Part shown: positions 25,334 to 32,941 of the stretch, in pieces
How the letters are laid out: every line of letters starts with the position of its first letter
Numbering within the stretch: position 1 is the first letter of the stretch
From: Streptomyces soli
GTDB lineage: Bacteria > Actinomycetota > Actinomycetes > Streptomycetales > Streptomycetaceae
Direction: 5' to 3'
Length of the DNA stretch: 64,000 nucleotides
Assembly (NCBI RefSeq): GCF_003999195.1
Contig: NZ_RJVR01000360.1
Coordinates: 37,550-101,549, forward strand
The notes under the pieces: generated by a model
Database searches by the model: none
The model's input: the letters and a program-made list of their open reading frames with translations, nothing else
What the model was told of the DNA's origin: nothing
Position numbers and translations under genes: made by a program

Positions 25334-26131
25334 TCAGACCGTATCCGTCGTCGTGCCGCTCGTCACCGGGTTGCGCTCGCCCGCCGACTCCTCGACCTCC
25401 AGCAGCGACGCGCTGCGGCGCTCCGCCTCGAAGGCCTCGACGCCGCCACGCAGCCCGAACAGCCGCTTGGAGAGCAGGATGTAGAGGACGGCGAGAATGT
25501 TGAGGACCAGCGTGGCGATCTTGATCCAGCTGGTCTTCTCCGTCAGCTCGTAGATCTCCAGCGGCAGGAAGGCGGCCGTGGCGACGACGGTCAGATACTC
25601 CGCCCAGCGCTTGGTCATCCACAGGCCGACGCCCTCGATGATCTCGATCAGCGCGTACGCGAGGAGGGCCACGGCGACGATCAACAGCGTCGAGTGCTTG
25701 TACTCGAAGGTCTTGCGGATGGTGTCGACGACGGGGGAGTGGTCGATGTCGTAGTGGAAGTGCTGGGCGATCGGCCGGAAGACGGTGAGGTTGTTCTCGA
25801 AGAGGCGGTGGACCGCGTCCTGCGAGTTGCTGAACTTCCACACCGCCCAGGCGGCGAGGACGATGAACAGCCCGCGCAGGATCCGCTCCACGGCGAGGAA
25901 GCGCAGGATGAACAGGTCCCGCAGCGCCCGTCCGCGCGGCACCTCGGGCGCCCGGTCCGCCGGCCCCGAGCCGTGCGGGGCGCCCAGCGCGAAGTCGCCG
26001 CAGCGCAGGCAGCGCCAGGCGTCGCCGAGCGCGGTGGCGGCGTGCAGCCGCTCGCGCAGATGCTCCTCCTCCGGGGCGTAGGTGACGTGCCCCTTGCGGG
26101 AGCAGGTACGCCGGTCCCAGTCGAACTTCAT
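25334..26131 (-). CDS. DUF2127 family membrane protein with N-terminal zinc-ribbon-like motif
   Basis: A 265-residue protein heading the AIM24 operon. N-terminal Cys10, His15, Cys41 and Cys44 (C...H...CxxC) form a possible zinc ribbon. Four hydrophobic segments follow: LRGLFIVLAAWAVWKF, LLIVAVALLAYALIEII, LTVVATAAFLPLEIYEL and ATLVLNILAVLYILL. DUF2127 proteins have no established function. Tight spacing to three AIM24 genes suggests a membrane anchor for that assembly (inference). Confidence 0.85.
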   Translation of the reverse strand: MKFDWDRRTCSRKGHVTYAPEEEHLRERLHAATALGDAWRCLRCGDFALGAPHGSGPADRAPEVPRGRALRDLFILRFLAVERILRGLFIVLAAWAVWKFSNSQDAVHRLFENNLTVFRPIAQHFHYDIDHSPVVDTIRKTFEYKHSTLLIVAVALLAYALIEIIEGVGLWMTKRWAEYLTVVATAAFLPLEIYELTEKTSWIKIATLVLNILAVLYILLSKRLFGLRGGVEAFEAERRSASLLEVEESAGERNPVTSGTTTDTV

Positions 26132-26301
26132 GGCTCAATCCCCGTTGGCTGGTCGCGAGTGTCACAGGTGTCGTGGAGGGGGACGCTACCGTGCGACCCG
26201 CGGTTGCCGACCCCCGGCGAGGGTCGGCGAACGGACGGGCGATAATGGGAGCTGCTTGTGAACGTACGCACAAGCGCTGCCCCAACCCCCGAAGGTGATC
26301 C

Positions 26302-26649
26302 GTGGACATCAAAACAGCCTCAGCGCTGCAAAGGCTCCGACTGGTCTCCGCCCCCGAGGCGGTGTCCTACTTCCTGCTGCTGCCGATCGGGGTGGTCCTC
26401 AAGAACGCGACCTCCTTCAACCCGGTGCCCGTGCTGGGCTGGGTACACGGCATCCTCTTCATTCTGTACGTGGTCTTCTGGGCCGACGCGTGGAACCGTG
26501 CCAGGTGGGACAAGAAGCCCGCCTTCGTCTACCTCGTCCTGTCGGTGGTGCCGCTTGGCGGGTTCGTCGCCGAGCGGAAGCTGAGGCGCGAACTGGACGA
26601 CGAGATCATCGCGGCCCGGGCCCGCCAGGAAGCGGGAGCCAAGGCATGA
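26302..26649 (+). CDS. DUF3817 integral membrane protein
   Basis: 115 residues with three membrane segments (about 18-36, 46-62, 78-95) and a charged C-terminus. The GTG at 26302 starts MDIKTASALQRLRLVSAPEA. Family function is unknown, although the hydrophobic pattern is strongly conserved in actinobacteria. Its TGA overlaps the ATG of the thiamine-binding gene (ATGA), so they are translationally coupled. A second DUF3817 gene lies at 30017. Confidence 0.88.
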   Translation: MDIKTASALQRLRLVSAPEAVSYFLLLPIGVVLKNATSFNPVPVLGWVHGILFILYVVFWADAWNRARWDKKPAFVYLVLSVVPLGGFVAERKLRRELDDEIIAARARQEAGAKA

Positions 26650-26936
26650 TCGTCGCCTTCTCCGTCTCCCCGCTCGGCGTCGGCGAGGACGTCGGCGAAT
26701 ACGTCGCCGACGCCGTCCGCGTCGTCCGCGAGTCCGGCCTCCCGAACCGCACCGACGCGATGTTCACCTCCATCGAGGGCGACTGGGACGAGGTCATGGA
26801 CGTCGTCAAGCGCGCCGTCGCAGCCGTCGAGGCCCGTGCGCCGCGCGTGTCCCTCGTGCTCAAGGCCGACATCCGGCAGGGCGTCACGGACGGCCTGACG
26901 TCCAAGGTCGAAACGATCGAACGGCACCTTGCGTAG
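26646..26936 (+). CDS. Thiamine-binding (MTH1187/YkoF-like) family protein
   Basis: 96 residues of the MTH1187 family: IVAFSVSPLGVGEDVGEYVADAVRVVRESGL, a ferredoxin-like fold that binds thiamine in characterised members. The start overlaps the previous stop codon by 4 nt. Whether it scavenges thiamine or thiazole-pyrimidine precursors cannot be told from sequence. Confidence 0.88.
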   Translation: MIVAFSVSPLGVGEDVGEYVADAVRVVRESGLPNRTDAMFTSIEGDWDEVMDVVKRAVAAVEARAPRVSLVLKADIRQGVTDGLTSKVETIERHLA

Positions 26937-26948
26937 GGTTTTCCCTCA

Positions 26949-26998
26949 TTGAGCGGTCGCTCAAATTTGCCTTAAAGTCAAATTGAGCGACCGCTCAA
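26949..26998. promoter_or_regulatory. Paired TetR-type operators
   Basis: Two 16-bp sites, 26949-26964 (TTGAGCGGTCGCTCAA) and 26983-26998 (TTGAGCGACCGCTCAA). Each is palindromic apart from its two central bases, and each is the exact reverse complement of the other, centre-to-centre 34 bp. GAGCG-N2-CGCTC is a common TetR operator. The sites lie 175 nt before the tetR gene at 27174, so autoregulation is the simplest reading. Confidence 0.75.
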
Positions 26999-27173
26999 AA
27001 GTTGCCTGGGACGCGCGGAAGGGGAGCCGCGGCGATTCAGGTACGGGGTCCGGGTCCTTCCGGGACTCAATGCGTCACTGGTCGGGCACCACCACCGCTG
27101 GGGAGCGGCACTGCTCGGACGGGATCCGGACCCCGGCTTTCGCTGTGCACGGCGTGCGGGAGGAGGCCCGGGC

Positions 27174-27812
27174 ATGAGCGACACGCGGGAGAGGCTGTTG
27201 GCGGGGGCGCTGGAGGTGCTGGGGGAGCACGGGATCGCGGGGGCGTCGGCGCGGACGGTTGCGGCGGCGGCGGGGGTGAACCAGGCGTTGGTCTTCTATC
27301 ACTTCGGGTCGATGGACGAGCTGCTGGCGGCGGCCGCCCGGCATGGCGCCGAGGAGCGGGTCGCGCTGTACCGGGAGCGGCTCGGAGAGGTCCGTACGCT
27401 GGCCGAACTCATCGCCCTGGCAAGGCAATTGCACGCGCAGGAACGCGCCGCCGGCCATGTCGCCGTCCTGGCCCAGCTGCTGGCCGGGGCCCAGACGCAG
27501 GAGCGGCTGGTGCCGGCGACGGCGGCGGGGCTCACGCTGTGGGTGGACGAGACCGAGCAGGTGCTGACGCGGGTGCTGGGCGGTACGCCGCTCGCGGAGT
27601 TCGTGGATGTCGGCGGGCTCGCGCGGGCCGTGGCGGCGGGCTTTGTCGGGCTGGAGCTGTACGAGGGCGTGGATCCGGAGGGGACCGAGCGCGCGCTGTC
27701 CTCGCTGGAGCAACTGGCCGGGCTGATGACCGCGTTGGAGGAGCTGGGCCCGGTCGCGCAGCGCGCGGTACGGGCGAGGCTACGCCGGACCGCTGCCCCC
27801 GGCTCCCGCTAG
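27174..27812 (+). CDS. TetR/AcrR family transcriptional regulator
   Basis: 212 residues. The N-terminal helix-turn-helix is clear: GIAGASARTVAAAAGVNQALVFYHFGSMDELL (residues about 20-50). The C-terminal ligand domain is helical and unassigned. The ATG at 27174 follows GGAGGAGG. Its 3' end overlaps the convergent ArsR-like gene by 33 nt. The paired operators upstream are its likely targets. Confidence 0.93.
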   Translation: MSDTRERLLAGALEVLGEHGIAGASARTVAAAAGVNQALVFYHFGSMDELLAAAARHGAEERVALYRERLGEVRTLAELIALARQLHAQERAAGHVAVLAQLLAGAQTQERLVPATAAGLTLWVDETEQVLTRVLGGTPLAEFVDVGGLARAVAAGFVGLELYEGVDPEGTERALSSLEQLAGLMTALEELGPVAQRAVRARLRRTAAPGSR

Positions 27813-28778
27813 GGCGAGGCCCGGCGGTGTGCGCTCGTACAGGACCTGGTGCCCGTGGCGGCGCGAGGTGAGCAGTCCGGCGTCCCGCAGGACGGTCAGG
27901 TGCGCGGAGACGGAGGACGGGGCGAGGCCGAGCCGGTCGGCGAGGACGGTGGTGGAGGCGGGCTCGTCGAGACCGGCGAGGATGGCGGCGCGGTTGGGTC
28001 CGAGGAGCCGGACGAGGGCGTCGGAGGGGGCCTGCGGGGTCTGCCAGAGGGCGCCGATGCCACGGGCGGGGTAGATCACGGTCGGCTGCCAGGGCTCGGC
28101 GAAGCCGCTGACCGCGTCCGGCCAGACGAAGACGCTGGGCAGCAGCAGGACACCCCGGCCGTCGAGCCGCTGCTCCTCCAGGTGGTCGTCGCGGGTATGC
28201 AGGGTCAGCGTGCCGTCCGCCCAGGCCAGCCTCGGGTGCAGGTCGGCGAAGAGCCCGCGCAGGCCGTCCAGGGCCAACTGCCTTGAGCGGTACGCGATGT
28301 CGGCCTCGAGCAACGCCCGCAGCCGGGGCCAGTCCGGGGCGACCAGTGCCTGCCAGATCTGCTCGGTGACATCGGCCAGGCGCTGGACGGCGTACGCCGG
28401 ATCCGCCAGCAGCTCCCGGCCCAGGGGCGATTCGGCGGCACCCGGCGTGCACGCCAGCGACCGGACCATCTCCTCCCGGGCCAGCCCCGGATCGGTGCCG
28501 CGCAGCAGCGCCAGCTCGTCCTCGAAGGTGGGCGCGGGGGTTGCCGGCGGCCGGCCCAGGAAGTCCGGCGTATAGCCCGGCTGCGGCATGAACAGCCACA
28601 ACGGCGCCAGATCGAGCCCGGCCACGGCCGGCCGCATCCGCCGCAGCCACGGCCGGTGGTAGCCGTGCCGCTCGGTGCGCCGCAGGGTCCGTACGGCCTC
28701 ATGCGTCTCGCACAGCGGCGACAGCGCGAACCGGCAGCGCAACAGGTCGTCGGTACCGAAGCGCAGATGCAGTGGCAT
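27780..28778 (-). CDS. DUF5937/ArsR-type winged-helix regulator
   Basis: 332 residues. An N-terminal DUF5937-like domain (LRFGTDDLLRCRFALSPLCE, then LAPLWLFMPQPGYTPDFL) is followed by a C-terminal ArsR winged helix at about 255-315: RLLGPNRAAILAGLDEPASTTVLADRLGLAPSSVSAHLTVLRDAGLL. Such proteins are common in Streptomyces near exporters; the effector is unknown. Its 3' end runs 33 nt into the end of tetR on the other strand. Confidence 0.88.
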   Translation of the reverse strand: MPLHLRFGTDDLLRCRFALSPLCETHEAVRTLRRTERHGYHRPWLRRMRPAVAGLDLAPLWLFMPQPGYTPDFLGRPPATPAPTFEDELALLRGTDPGLAREEMVRSLACTPGAAESPLGRELLADPAYAVQRLADVTEQIWQALVAPDWPRLRALLEADIAYRSRQLALDGLRGLFADLHPRLAWADGTLTLHTRDDHLEEQRLDGRGVLLLPSVFVWPDAVSGFAEPWQPTVIYPARGIGALWQTPQAPSDALVRLLGPNRAAILAGLDEPASTTVLADRLGLAPSSVSAHLTVLRDAGLLTSRRHGHQVLYERTPPGLALAGAGGSGPA

Positions 28779-28807
28779 GCGGCGGTCACCTCCCCGGACG
28801 TACGACA

Positions 28808-28848
28808 GCGGTGGTGCGGTCCGTAGAGCGTACGGACCGCACCACCGC
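28808..28848 (-). terminator. 18-bp perfect hairpin after the M4 remnant
   Basis: Arms at 28808-28825 and 28831-28848 are perfectly complementary (left arm starts GCGGTGGTGCGG) with a 5-nt loop, GAGCG. It lies 24 nt after the stop codon of the truncated protease gene, so it is the old terminator of that gene; no T-run follows. Confidence 0.7.
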
Positions 28849-28871
28849 CGGTGATGACCTGAGGAGCGGGG

Positions 28872-29219
28872 TCAGCTGACGTTGACGCCGGTCCAGGCGG
28901 CGGCGACGGCCTTGTACTCGGTGCTGGTGCTGCCGTAGAGGTCGGTGGCCGCCTTGAGGGTGGCGGCGCGGGCGGCGGAGTAGCTGGTGGAGGAGGTGAA
29001 GTAGACGGTGAGGGCGCGGTACCAGATGGCGGCGGCCTTGTCGCGGCCGATGCCGGTGACGGTGGTGCCGCTGTAGGTGGGGCTGGAGTAGCTGACGCCA
29101 TTGATGGTCTTGGAGCCGCTGCCCTCGGCGAGCAGGTAGTAGAAGTGGTTGCCGACGCCCGAGGAGTAGTGGACGTCGAGGTTCTTCACCGAAGAGGACC
29201 ACAGGTCCACTTCACCCAA
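28872..29219 (-). pseudogene. C-terminal fragment of an M4 (thermolysin-like) metallopeptidase
   Basis: About 115 codons matching the C-terminal domain of Streptomyces M4 proteases: LWSSSVKNLDVHYSSGVGNHFYYLLAEGS, INGVSYSSPTYSGTTVTGIGRDKAAAIWYRAL, ending AAWTGVNVS. The zinc-binding HExxH and the pro-peptide are absent; similarity starts abruptly at about 29205. An intact secreted enzyme is about 500-550 residues. The M at 29219 is not a real start. The 250 bases from 29220 to 29470 hold no recognisable gene. Confidence 0.82.
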
Positions 29220-29470
29220 TGGCCGGTTATTGGTCGCGTGGACGTCCCCTTACGTTGGCCTTACCAGGGATAAAGAGGCACCAAAGCGTCGCGGGACTAG
29301 GGGAATCCCTCCCCTATGAGGGGTGATTTCCGGCCGTAATCCGCTCTTGGGGTGGCTGAAACACCGCTGTAATAGGCACCACAGGCCGATCGCTTATGAT
29401 CATCGATTCGGCTCGTCCGTTCGGTGAGACAGGGCTGCCCACGATGTGACCGGCGGGTAGGCTCTGGCCC

Positions 29471-29983
29471 GTGCCGAAGCCGCTGAGCCTGCCTTTCGAT
29501 CCGATCGCACGCGCCGACGAGACCTGGACCCGGCGCTGGGGCCGGGTGCCCTCGATGGCCGCGATCACCTCGATCATGCGCGCGCAGCAGATCCTGCTCG
29601 GCCAGGTCGACGCTGTCGTCAAGCCGTACGGGCTCACCTTCGCCCGGTACGAGGCGCTGGTGCTGCTCACCTTCAGCAAGGCCGGCGAGCTCCCGATGTC
29701 CAAGATCGGCGAGCGGCTGATGGTGCACCCCACCTCCGTCACCAACACCGTCGACCGGCTGGTCGCCTCCGGCCTGGTCGCCAAGCGGCCCAACCCGAAC
29801 GACGGGCGCGGCACCCTCGCCTCGATCACCGACAAGGGCCGCGAGGTCTGCGACGCCGCGACCGAGGACCTCATGGCGATGGACTTCGGCCTCGGGACGT
29901 ACGACGCCGAGGAGTGCGGCGAGATCTTCGCCCTGCTGAGGCCGCTGCGGATAGCGGCCGGCGACTTCGAGGAGGGCGCGTAA
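29471..29983 (+). CDS. MarR family transcriptional regulator
   Basis: 170 residues. Winged-helix core: LPMSKIGERLMVHPTSVTNTVDRLVASGLVAKRPNPNDGRG (about 75-115). The GTG at 29471 is supported by homology (MPKPLSLPFDPIARADE). A DUF3817 gene follows 33 nt downstream, and icmA 94 nt after that, so the regulator could control one or both. Ligand unknown. Confidence 0.92.
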   Translation: MPKPLSLPFDPIARADETWTRRWGRVPSMAAITSIMRAQQILLGQVDAVVKPYGLTFARYEALVLLTFSKAGELPMSKIGERLMVHPTSVTNTVDRLVASGLVAKRPNPNDGRGTLASITDKGREVCDAATEDLMAMDFGLGTYDAEECGEIFALLRPLRIAAGDFEEGA

Positions 29984-30016
29984 AGCGCCGGAATCGCAAC
30001 GGTTAGGCTCATCCGC

Positions 30017-30355
30017 ATGAAGCAGAGTGTTCTGACCCGGTACCGCGCGCTCGCGTACACCACCGGCGTACTGCTGATCCTGCTGACTCTCGGTGTGATC
30101 GCCAAGTACGTCCTCAAGATCGACGGGGCGGCGGCGTTCACCCAGGTCGTCGCCATCGCCCACGGCTGGCTCTACGTGGTCTACCTGATCTTCGCCTTCG
30201 ACCTGGGTTCCAAGGCGAAGTGGCCGCTCCCCAAGCTCCTGTGGGTGCTGCTGGCCGGGACGGTCCCGACCGCCGCGTTCTTCGTCGAACGCAAGGTGTC
30301 GCGGGAGGTCGAGCCGCTGATCGCGGCCGCCGCCGCCGAGCCGGTCAGCGCCTGA
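30017..30355 (+). CDS. DUF3817 integral membrane protein (second copy)
   Basis: 112 residues with three membrane segments (LAYTTGVLLILLTLGVIAKYVL, WLYVVYLIFAFDLGSKAKW, LLWVLLAGTVPTAAFF). It belongs to the same family as the gene at 26302. Probably cotranscribed with the MarR gene; a terminator follows. Confidence 0.88.
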   Translation: MKQSVLTRYRALAYTTGVLLILLTLGVIAKYVLKIDGAAAFTQVVAIAHGWLYVVYLIFAFDLGSKAKWPLPKLLWVLLAGTVPTAAFFVERKVSREVEPLIAAAAAEPVSA

Positions 30356-30368
30356 CGGTCCTGACGTC

Positions 30369-30408
30369 AACCGCCCGCCTCGCGCATCGCTCGTACGGCG
30401 GGCGGTTT
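30369..30408 (+). terminator. Terminator after the MarR-DUF3817 pair
   Basis: AACCGCCCGCC pairs with GGCGGGCGGTT (11-bp stem, 17-nt loop), followed by a T. It separates the pair from icmA. Confidence 0.7.
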
Positions 30409-30418
30409 GCCATCGACA

Positions 30419-30440
30419 TTTACTAGGACGTCCTAGTAAA
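30419..30440. promoter_or_regulatory. icmA: 22-bp perfect palindrome in the icmA leader
   Basis: Arms TTTACTAGGAC / GTCCTAGTAAA are perfectly symmetric with no spacer and end 9 nt before the icmA ATG. Binding there would block transcription or translation start, so this is an operator for icmA. Candidate regulators are the MarR at 29471 or the TetR at 32217; neither is proven. Confidence 0.75.
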
Positions 30441-30449
30441 TTCGAAGGT

Positions 30450-32150
30450 ATGGACGCCGACGCGATCGACGAGGCCCGCCGCCGCTGGCAGGCCCGGTAC
30501 GACGCCTCCCGCAAACGGGACGCGGACTTCACCACGCTCTCCGGGGACCCCGTGGAGCCGGTCTACGGGCCGCCGCCCGGTTCGGAGGTGCCCGGCTTCG
30601 AGCGGATCGGCTGGCCCGGCGAGTATCCGTACACCCGTGGCCTGTACGCGACGGGGTACCGGGGCCGGACCTGGACCATCCGCCAGTTCGCCGGCTTCGG
30701 CAACGCCGAGCAGACGAATGAGCGCTACAAGATGATCCTGGAGGCGGGCGGCGGAGGCCTCTCGGTCGCCTTCGACATGCCCACGCTCATGGGGCGCGAC
30801 TCCGACGACCCGCGCTCGCTGGGTGAGGTCGGCCACTGCGGCGTCGCCATCGACTCCGCCGCCGACATGGAGCTCCTCTTCAAGGACATCCCGCTCGGCG
30901 ACGTCACGACCTCCATGACCATCTCCGGGCCGGCCGTCCCCGTCTTCTGTATGTACCTTGTCGCGGCCGAGCGCCAGGGCGTCGACCCCGCCGTCCTCAA
31001 CGGCACGCTCCAGACCGACATCTTCAAGGAATACATCGCCCAGAAGGAATGGCTCTTCGAGCCCGAGCCGCACCTGCGGCTCATCGGCGACCTCATGGAG
31101 CACTGCGCCGCCGGCATCCCCGCGTACAAACCGCTGTCCGTCTCCGGCTACCACATCCGTGAGGCCGGCTCCACGGCCGCGCAGGAGCTCGCCTACACGC
31201 TGGCCGACGGCTTCGGCTATGTGGAGCTGGGGCTGTCGCGCGGGCTGGACGTCGACGCCTTCGCGCCGGGGCTGTCCTTCTTCTTCGACGCGCACCTCGA
31301 CTTCTTCGAGGAGATCGCCAAGTTCCGGGCCGCGCGGCGGATCTGGGCCCGCTGGATGCGGGACGTGTACGGCGCGAAGAGCGAGAAGGCGCAGTGGCTG
31401 CGCTTCCACACGCAGACGGCCGGGGTCTCGCTCACGGCCCAGCAGCCGTACAACAACGTTGTACGGACGGCGGTCGAGGCCCTGGCGGCAGTGCTCGGCG
31501 GGACGAACTCCCTGCACACCAACGCCCTGGACGAGACCCTGGCCCTGCCGAGCGAGCAGGCGGCTGAGATCGCGCTGCGCACGCAGCAGGTACTGATGGA
31601 GGAGACCGGGGTCGCCAACGTCGCGGATCCGCTGGGCGGTTCCTGGTACGTCGAGGCGCTCACCGACCGCATCGAGGCCGACGCGGAACGCATCTTCGAG
31701 AAGATCAGGGAGATGGGCGTCCGGGCCGTCCCGGACGGGCGGCATCCCATCGGGCCCATGACCTCCGGCATCCTGCGCGGCATCGAGGACGGCTGGTTCA
31801 CCGGGGAGATCGCGGAAGCCGCCTTCACGTACCAGCGGGCCCTGGAGAAGCGCGACAAGCGGGTCGTCGGCGTCAACGTCCACCACGGCTCGGTCACCGG
31901 CGACCTCGAGATCCTCCGCGTCAGCCACGAAGTCGAACGCGACCAGGTCCGCGTCCTCGCCGATCGCAAGGCCGCCCGCGACGAGGCGGCTGTCGCCTCC
32001 GCCCTCAAGGCCATGCTCGCCGCCGCGCGAGACGGTACGAACATGATTGCCCCCATGCTCGACGCTGCGCGGGCCGAAGCGACGCTCGGTGAGATCTGCG
32101 GGGTCCTGAGGGAGGAGTGGGGCGGCTACATCGAGCCTGCGCGCTTCTGA
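30450..32150 (+). CDS. icmA: Isobutyryl-CoA mutase large subunit (IcmA)
   Basis: A 566-residue acyl-CoA mutase large subunit lacking a B12 domain, the exact length I recall for IcmA. The diagnostic substrate residues are Phe80 (IRQFAG) and Gln198 (YIAQKEW), where methylmalonyl-CoA mutase has Tyr and Arg; this assigns isobutyryl/butyryl-CoA interconversion. The small B12-binding subunit IcmB is not in the window. A GAAGG at 30444-30448 is only 1 nt from the ATG, unusually tight, and the palindrome at 30419-30440 covers the leader. The pathway links valine or butyrate carbon to extender units, with MeaB and the adenosyltransferase as helpers. Confidence 0.93.
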   Translation: MDADAIDEARRRWQARYDASRKRDADFTTLSGDPVEPVYGPPPGSEVPGFERIGWPGEYPYTRGLYATGYRGRTWTIRQFAGFGNAEQTNERYKMILEAGGGGLSVAFDMPTLMGRDSDDPRSLGEVGHCGVAIDSAADMELLFKDIPLGDVTTSMTISGPAVPVFCMYLVAAERQGVDPAVLNGTLQTDIFKEYIAQKEWLFEPEPHLRLIGDLMEHCAAGIPAYKPLSVSGYHIREAGSTAAQELAYTLADGFGYVELGLSRGLDVDAFAPGLSFFFDAHLDFFEEIAKFRAARRIWARWMRDVYGAKSEKAQWLRFHTQTAGVSLTAQQPYNNVVRTAVEALAAVLGGTNSLHTNALDETLALPSEQAAEIALRTQQVLMEETGVANVADPLGGSWYVEALTDRIEADAERIFEKIREMGVRAVPDGRHPIGPMTSGILRGIEDGWFTGEIAEAAFTYQRALEKRDKRVVGVNVHHGSVTGDLEILRVSHEVERDQVRVLADRKAARDEAAVASALKAMLAAARDGTNMIAPMLDAARAEATLGEICGVLREEWGGYIEPARF

Positions 32151-32216
32151 ACGTGGCCTCTGGATTGGGGGTAGGCCGTCCGCCAGTGCGGAACGCCTGC
32201 CCACAACCACGTCGGC

Positions 32217-32831
32217 TCAGGCTGACGCAAGCCCCGTGAGCAACAGGGCCGTGAAGCCGGCGACCCACGTCGCGTCGACTGGTTCGCCGCTGACGAGGGT
32301 GCGGTGCACCACCGCGCCGGCGATGACGTCGAAGATGAGGTCGATCTGGGGGGCGGGGTCGGTGCCGGGGGGGTCGGGGGGGATTTCGCCGCGGCGCTGG
32401 GCGCGGCGGCGGCCCTCGACGACGAGGCGTTTTTGGCGGTCGACGATGGAGGAGCGGATGCGCAGCCGGAGGGCGGCGTCGTTCGTGGCCTCGGCGACGA
32501 CCGCCATCAGGGCTGTCTTTGCCTCGGGCCGCTCCAGCAGCGCGGCGAACTGCAGGACGACGCCCTCCACGTCGGCCCGGAGGCTGCCCAGGTCGGGAAG
32601 TTGGAGCTCGTCGAAGAGGACGGCGACGGCGTCCACGGCGAGGTCGTGCTTGTTGGCCCAGCGCCGGTAGAGGGTGGTTTTGGCAACGCCCGCGCGGCCG
32701 GCGACGTCGCTCATGGTGAGTTTTCCCCAGCCCAGTTCCACCAGCGCGGCACGCGTCGCTTCCAGGATCGCCAGATCGGCCGAAGCGCTGCGCGGCCGGC
32801 CGGTGCGTTTCCCTGTGGGGTGGGTAGACAT
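32217..32831 (-). CDS. TetR family transcriptional regulator
   Basis: 204 residues. Helix-turn-helix: LGWGKLTMSDVAGRAGVAKTTLYRRWANKHDLAVDAVA. The C-terminal domain is TetR_C-like (IDLIFDVIAGAVVHRTLVSGEP). The ATG at 32831 (MSTHPTGKRTGRPRSASAD) is preferred over 32870. The palindrome at 32876-32896 in the divergent promoter region is the likely autoregulatory operator. Confidence 0.92.
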   Translation of the reverse strand: MSTHPTGKRTGRPRSASADLAILEATRAALVELGWGKLTMSDVAGRAGVAKTTLYRRWANKHDLAVDAVAVLFDELQLPDLGSLRADVEGVVLQFAALLERPEAKTALMAVVAEATNDAALRLRIRSSIVDRQKRLVVEGRRRAQRRGEIPPDPPGTDPAPQIDLIFDVIAGAVVHRTLVSGEPVDATWVAGFTALLLTGLASA

Positions 32832-32875
32832 GGGTTCGGACCCTATCCCCGTTGCGCGGAAAACGGCCATGCAGA

Positions 32876-32896
32876 TACGCTACGGCGCGTAGCGTA
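32876..32896. promoter_or_regulatory. 21-bp palindromic operator between tetR and ybbN-like genes
   Basis: Perfect arms TACGCTACG / CGTAGCGTA around GCG, 45 nt upstream of the tetR ATG and 46 nt upstream of the YbbN-like ATG. Position and symmetry fit a TetR dimer site controlling both divergent genes. Confidence 0.75.
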
Positions 32897-32941
32897 AGGT
32901 CGATTGTCCGGCGACCGCGATGAGGGGGGAGGATTGGTCTC

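Noticed and set aside
26646..26936. Possible CutA or divalent-ion tolerance protein
   Set aside because: The IVAFSVSPLG start and length fit the MTH1187 thiamine-binding family better.
27002..27871. 289-codon Gly/Arg/Ala-rich plus-strand ORF over tetR
   Set aside because: Out of frame with the clear TetR gene and compositionally a GC-shadow.
30423..32210. 595-codon ORF on the minus strand opposite icmA
   Set aside because: It mirrors icmA in a compatible frame, is rich in Arg/Gly/Asp with no family signature, and icmA is certain.
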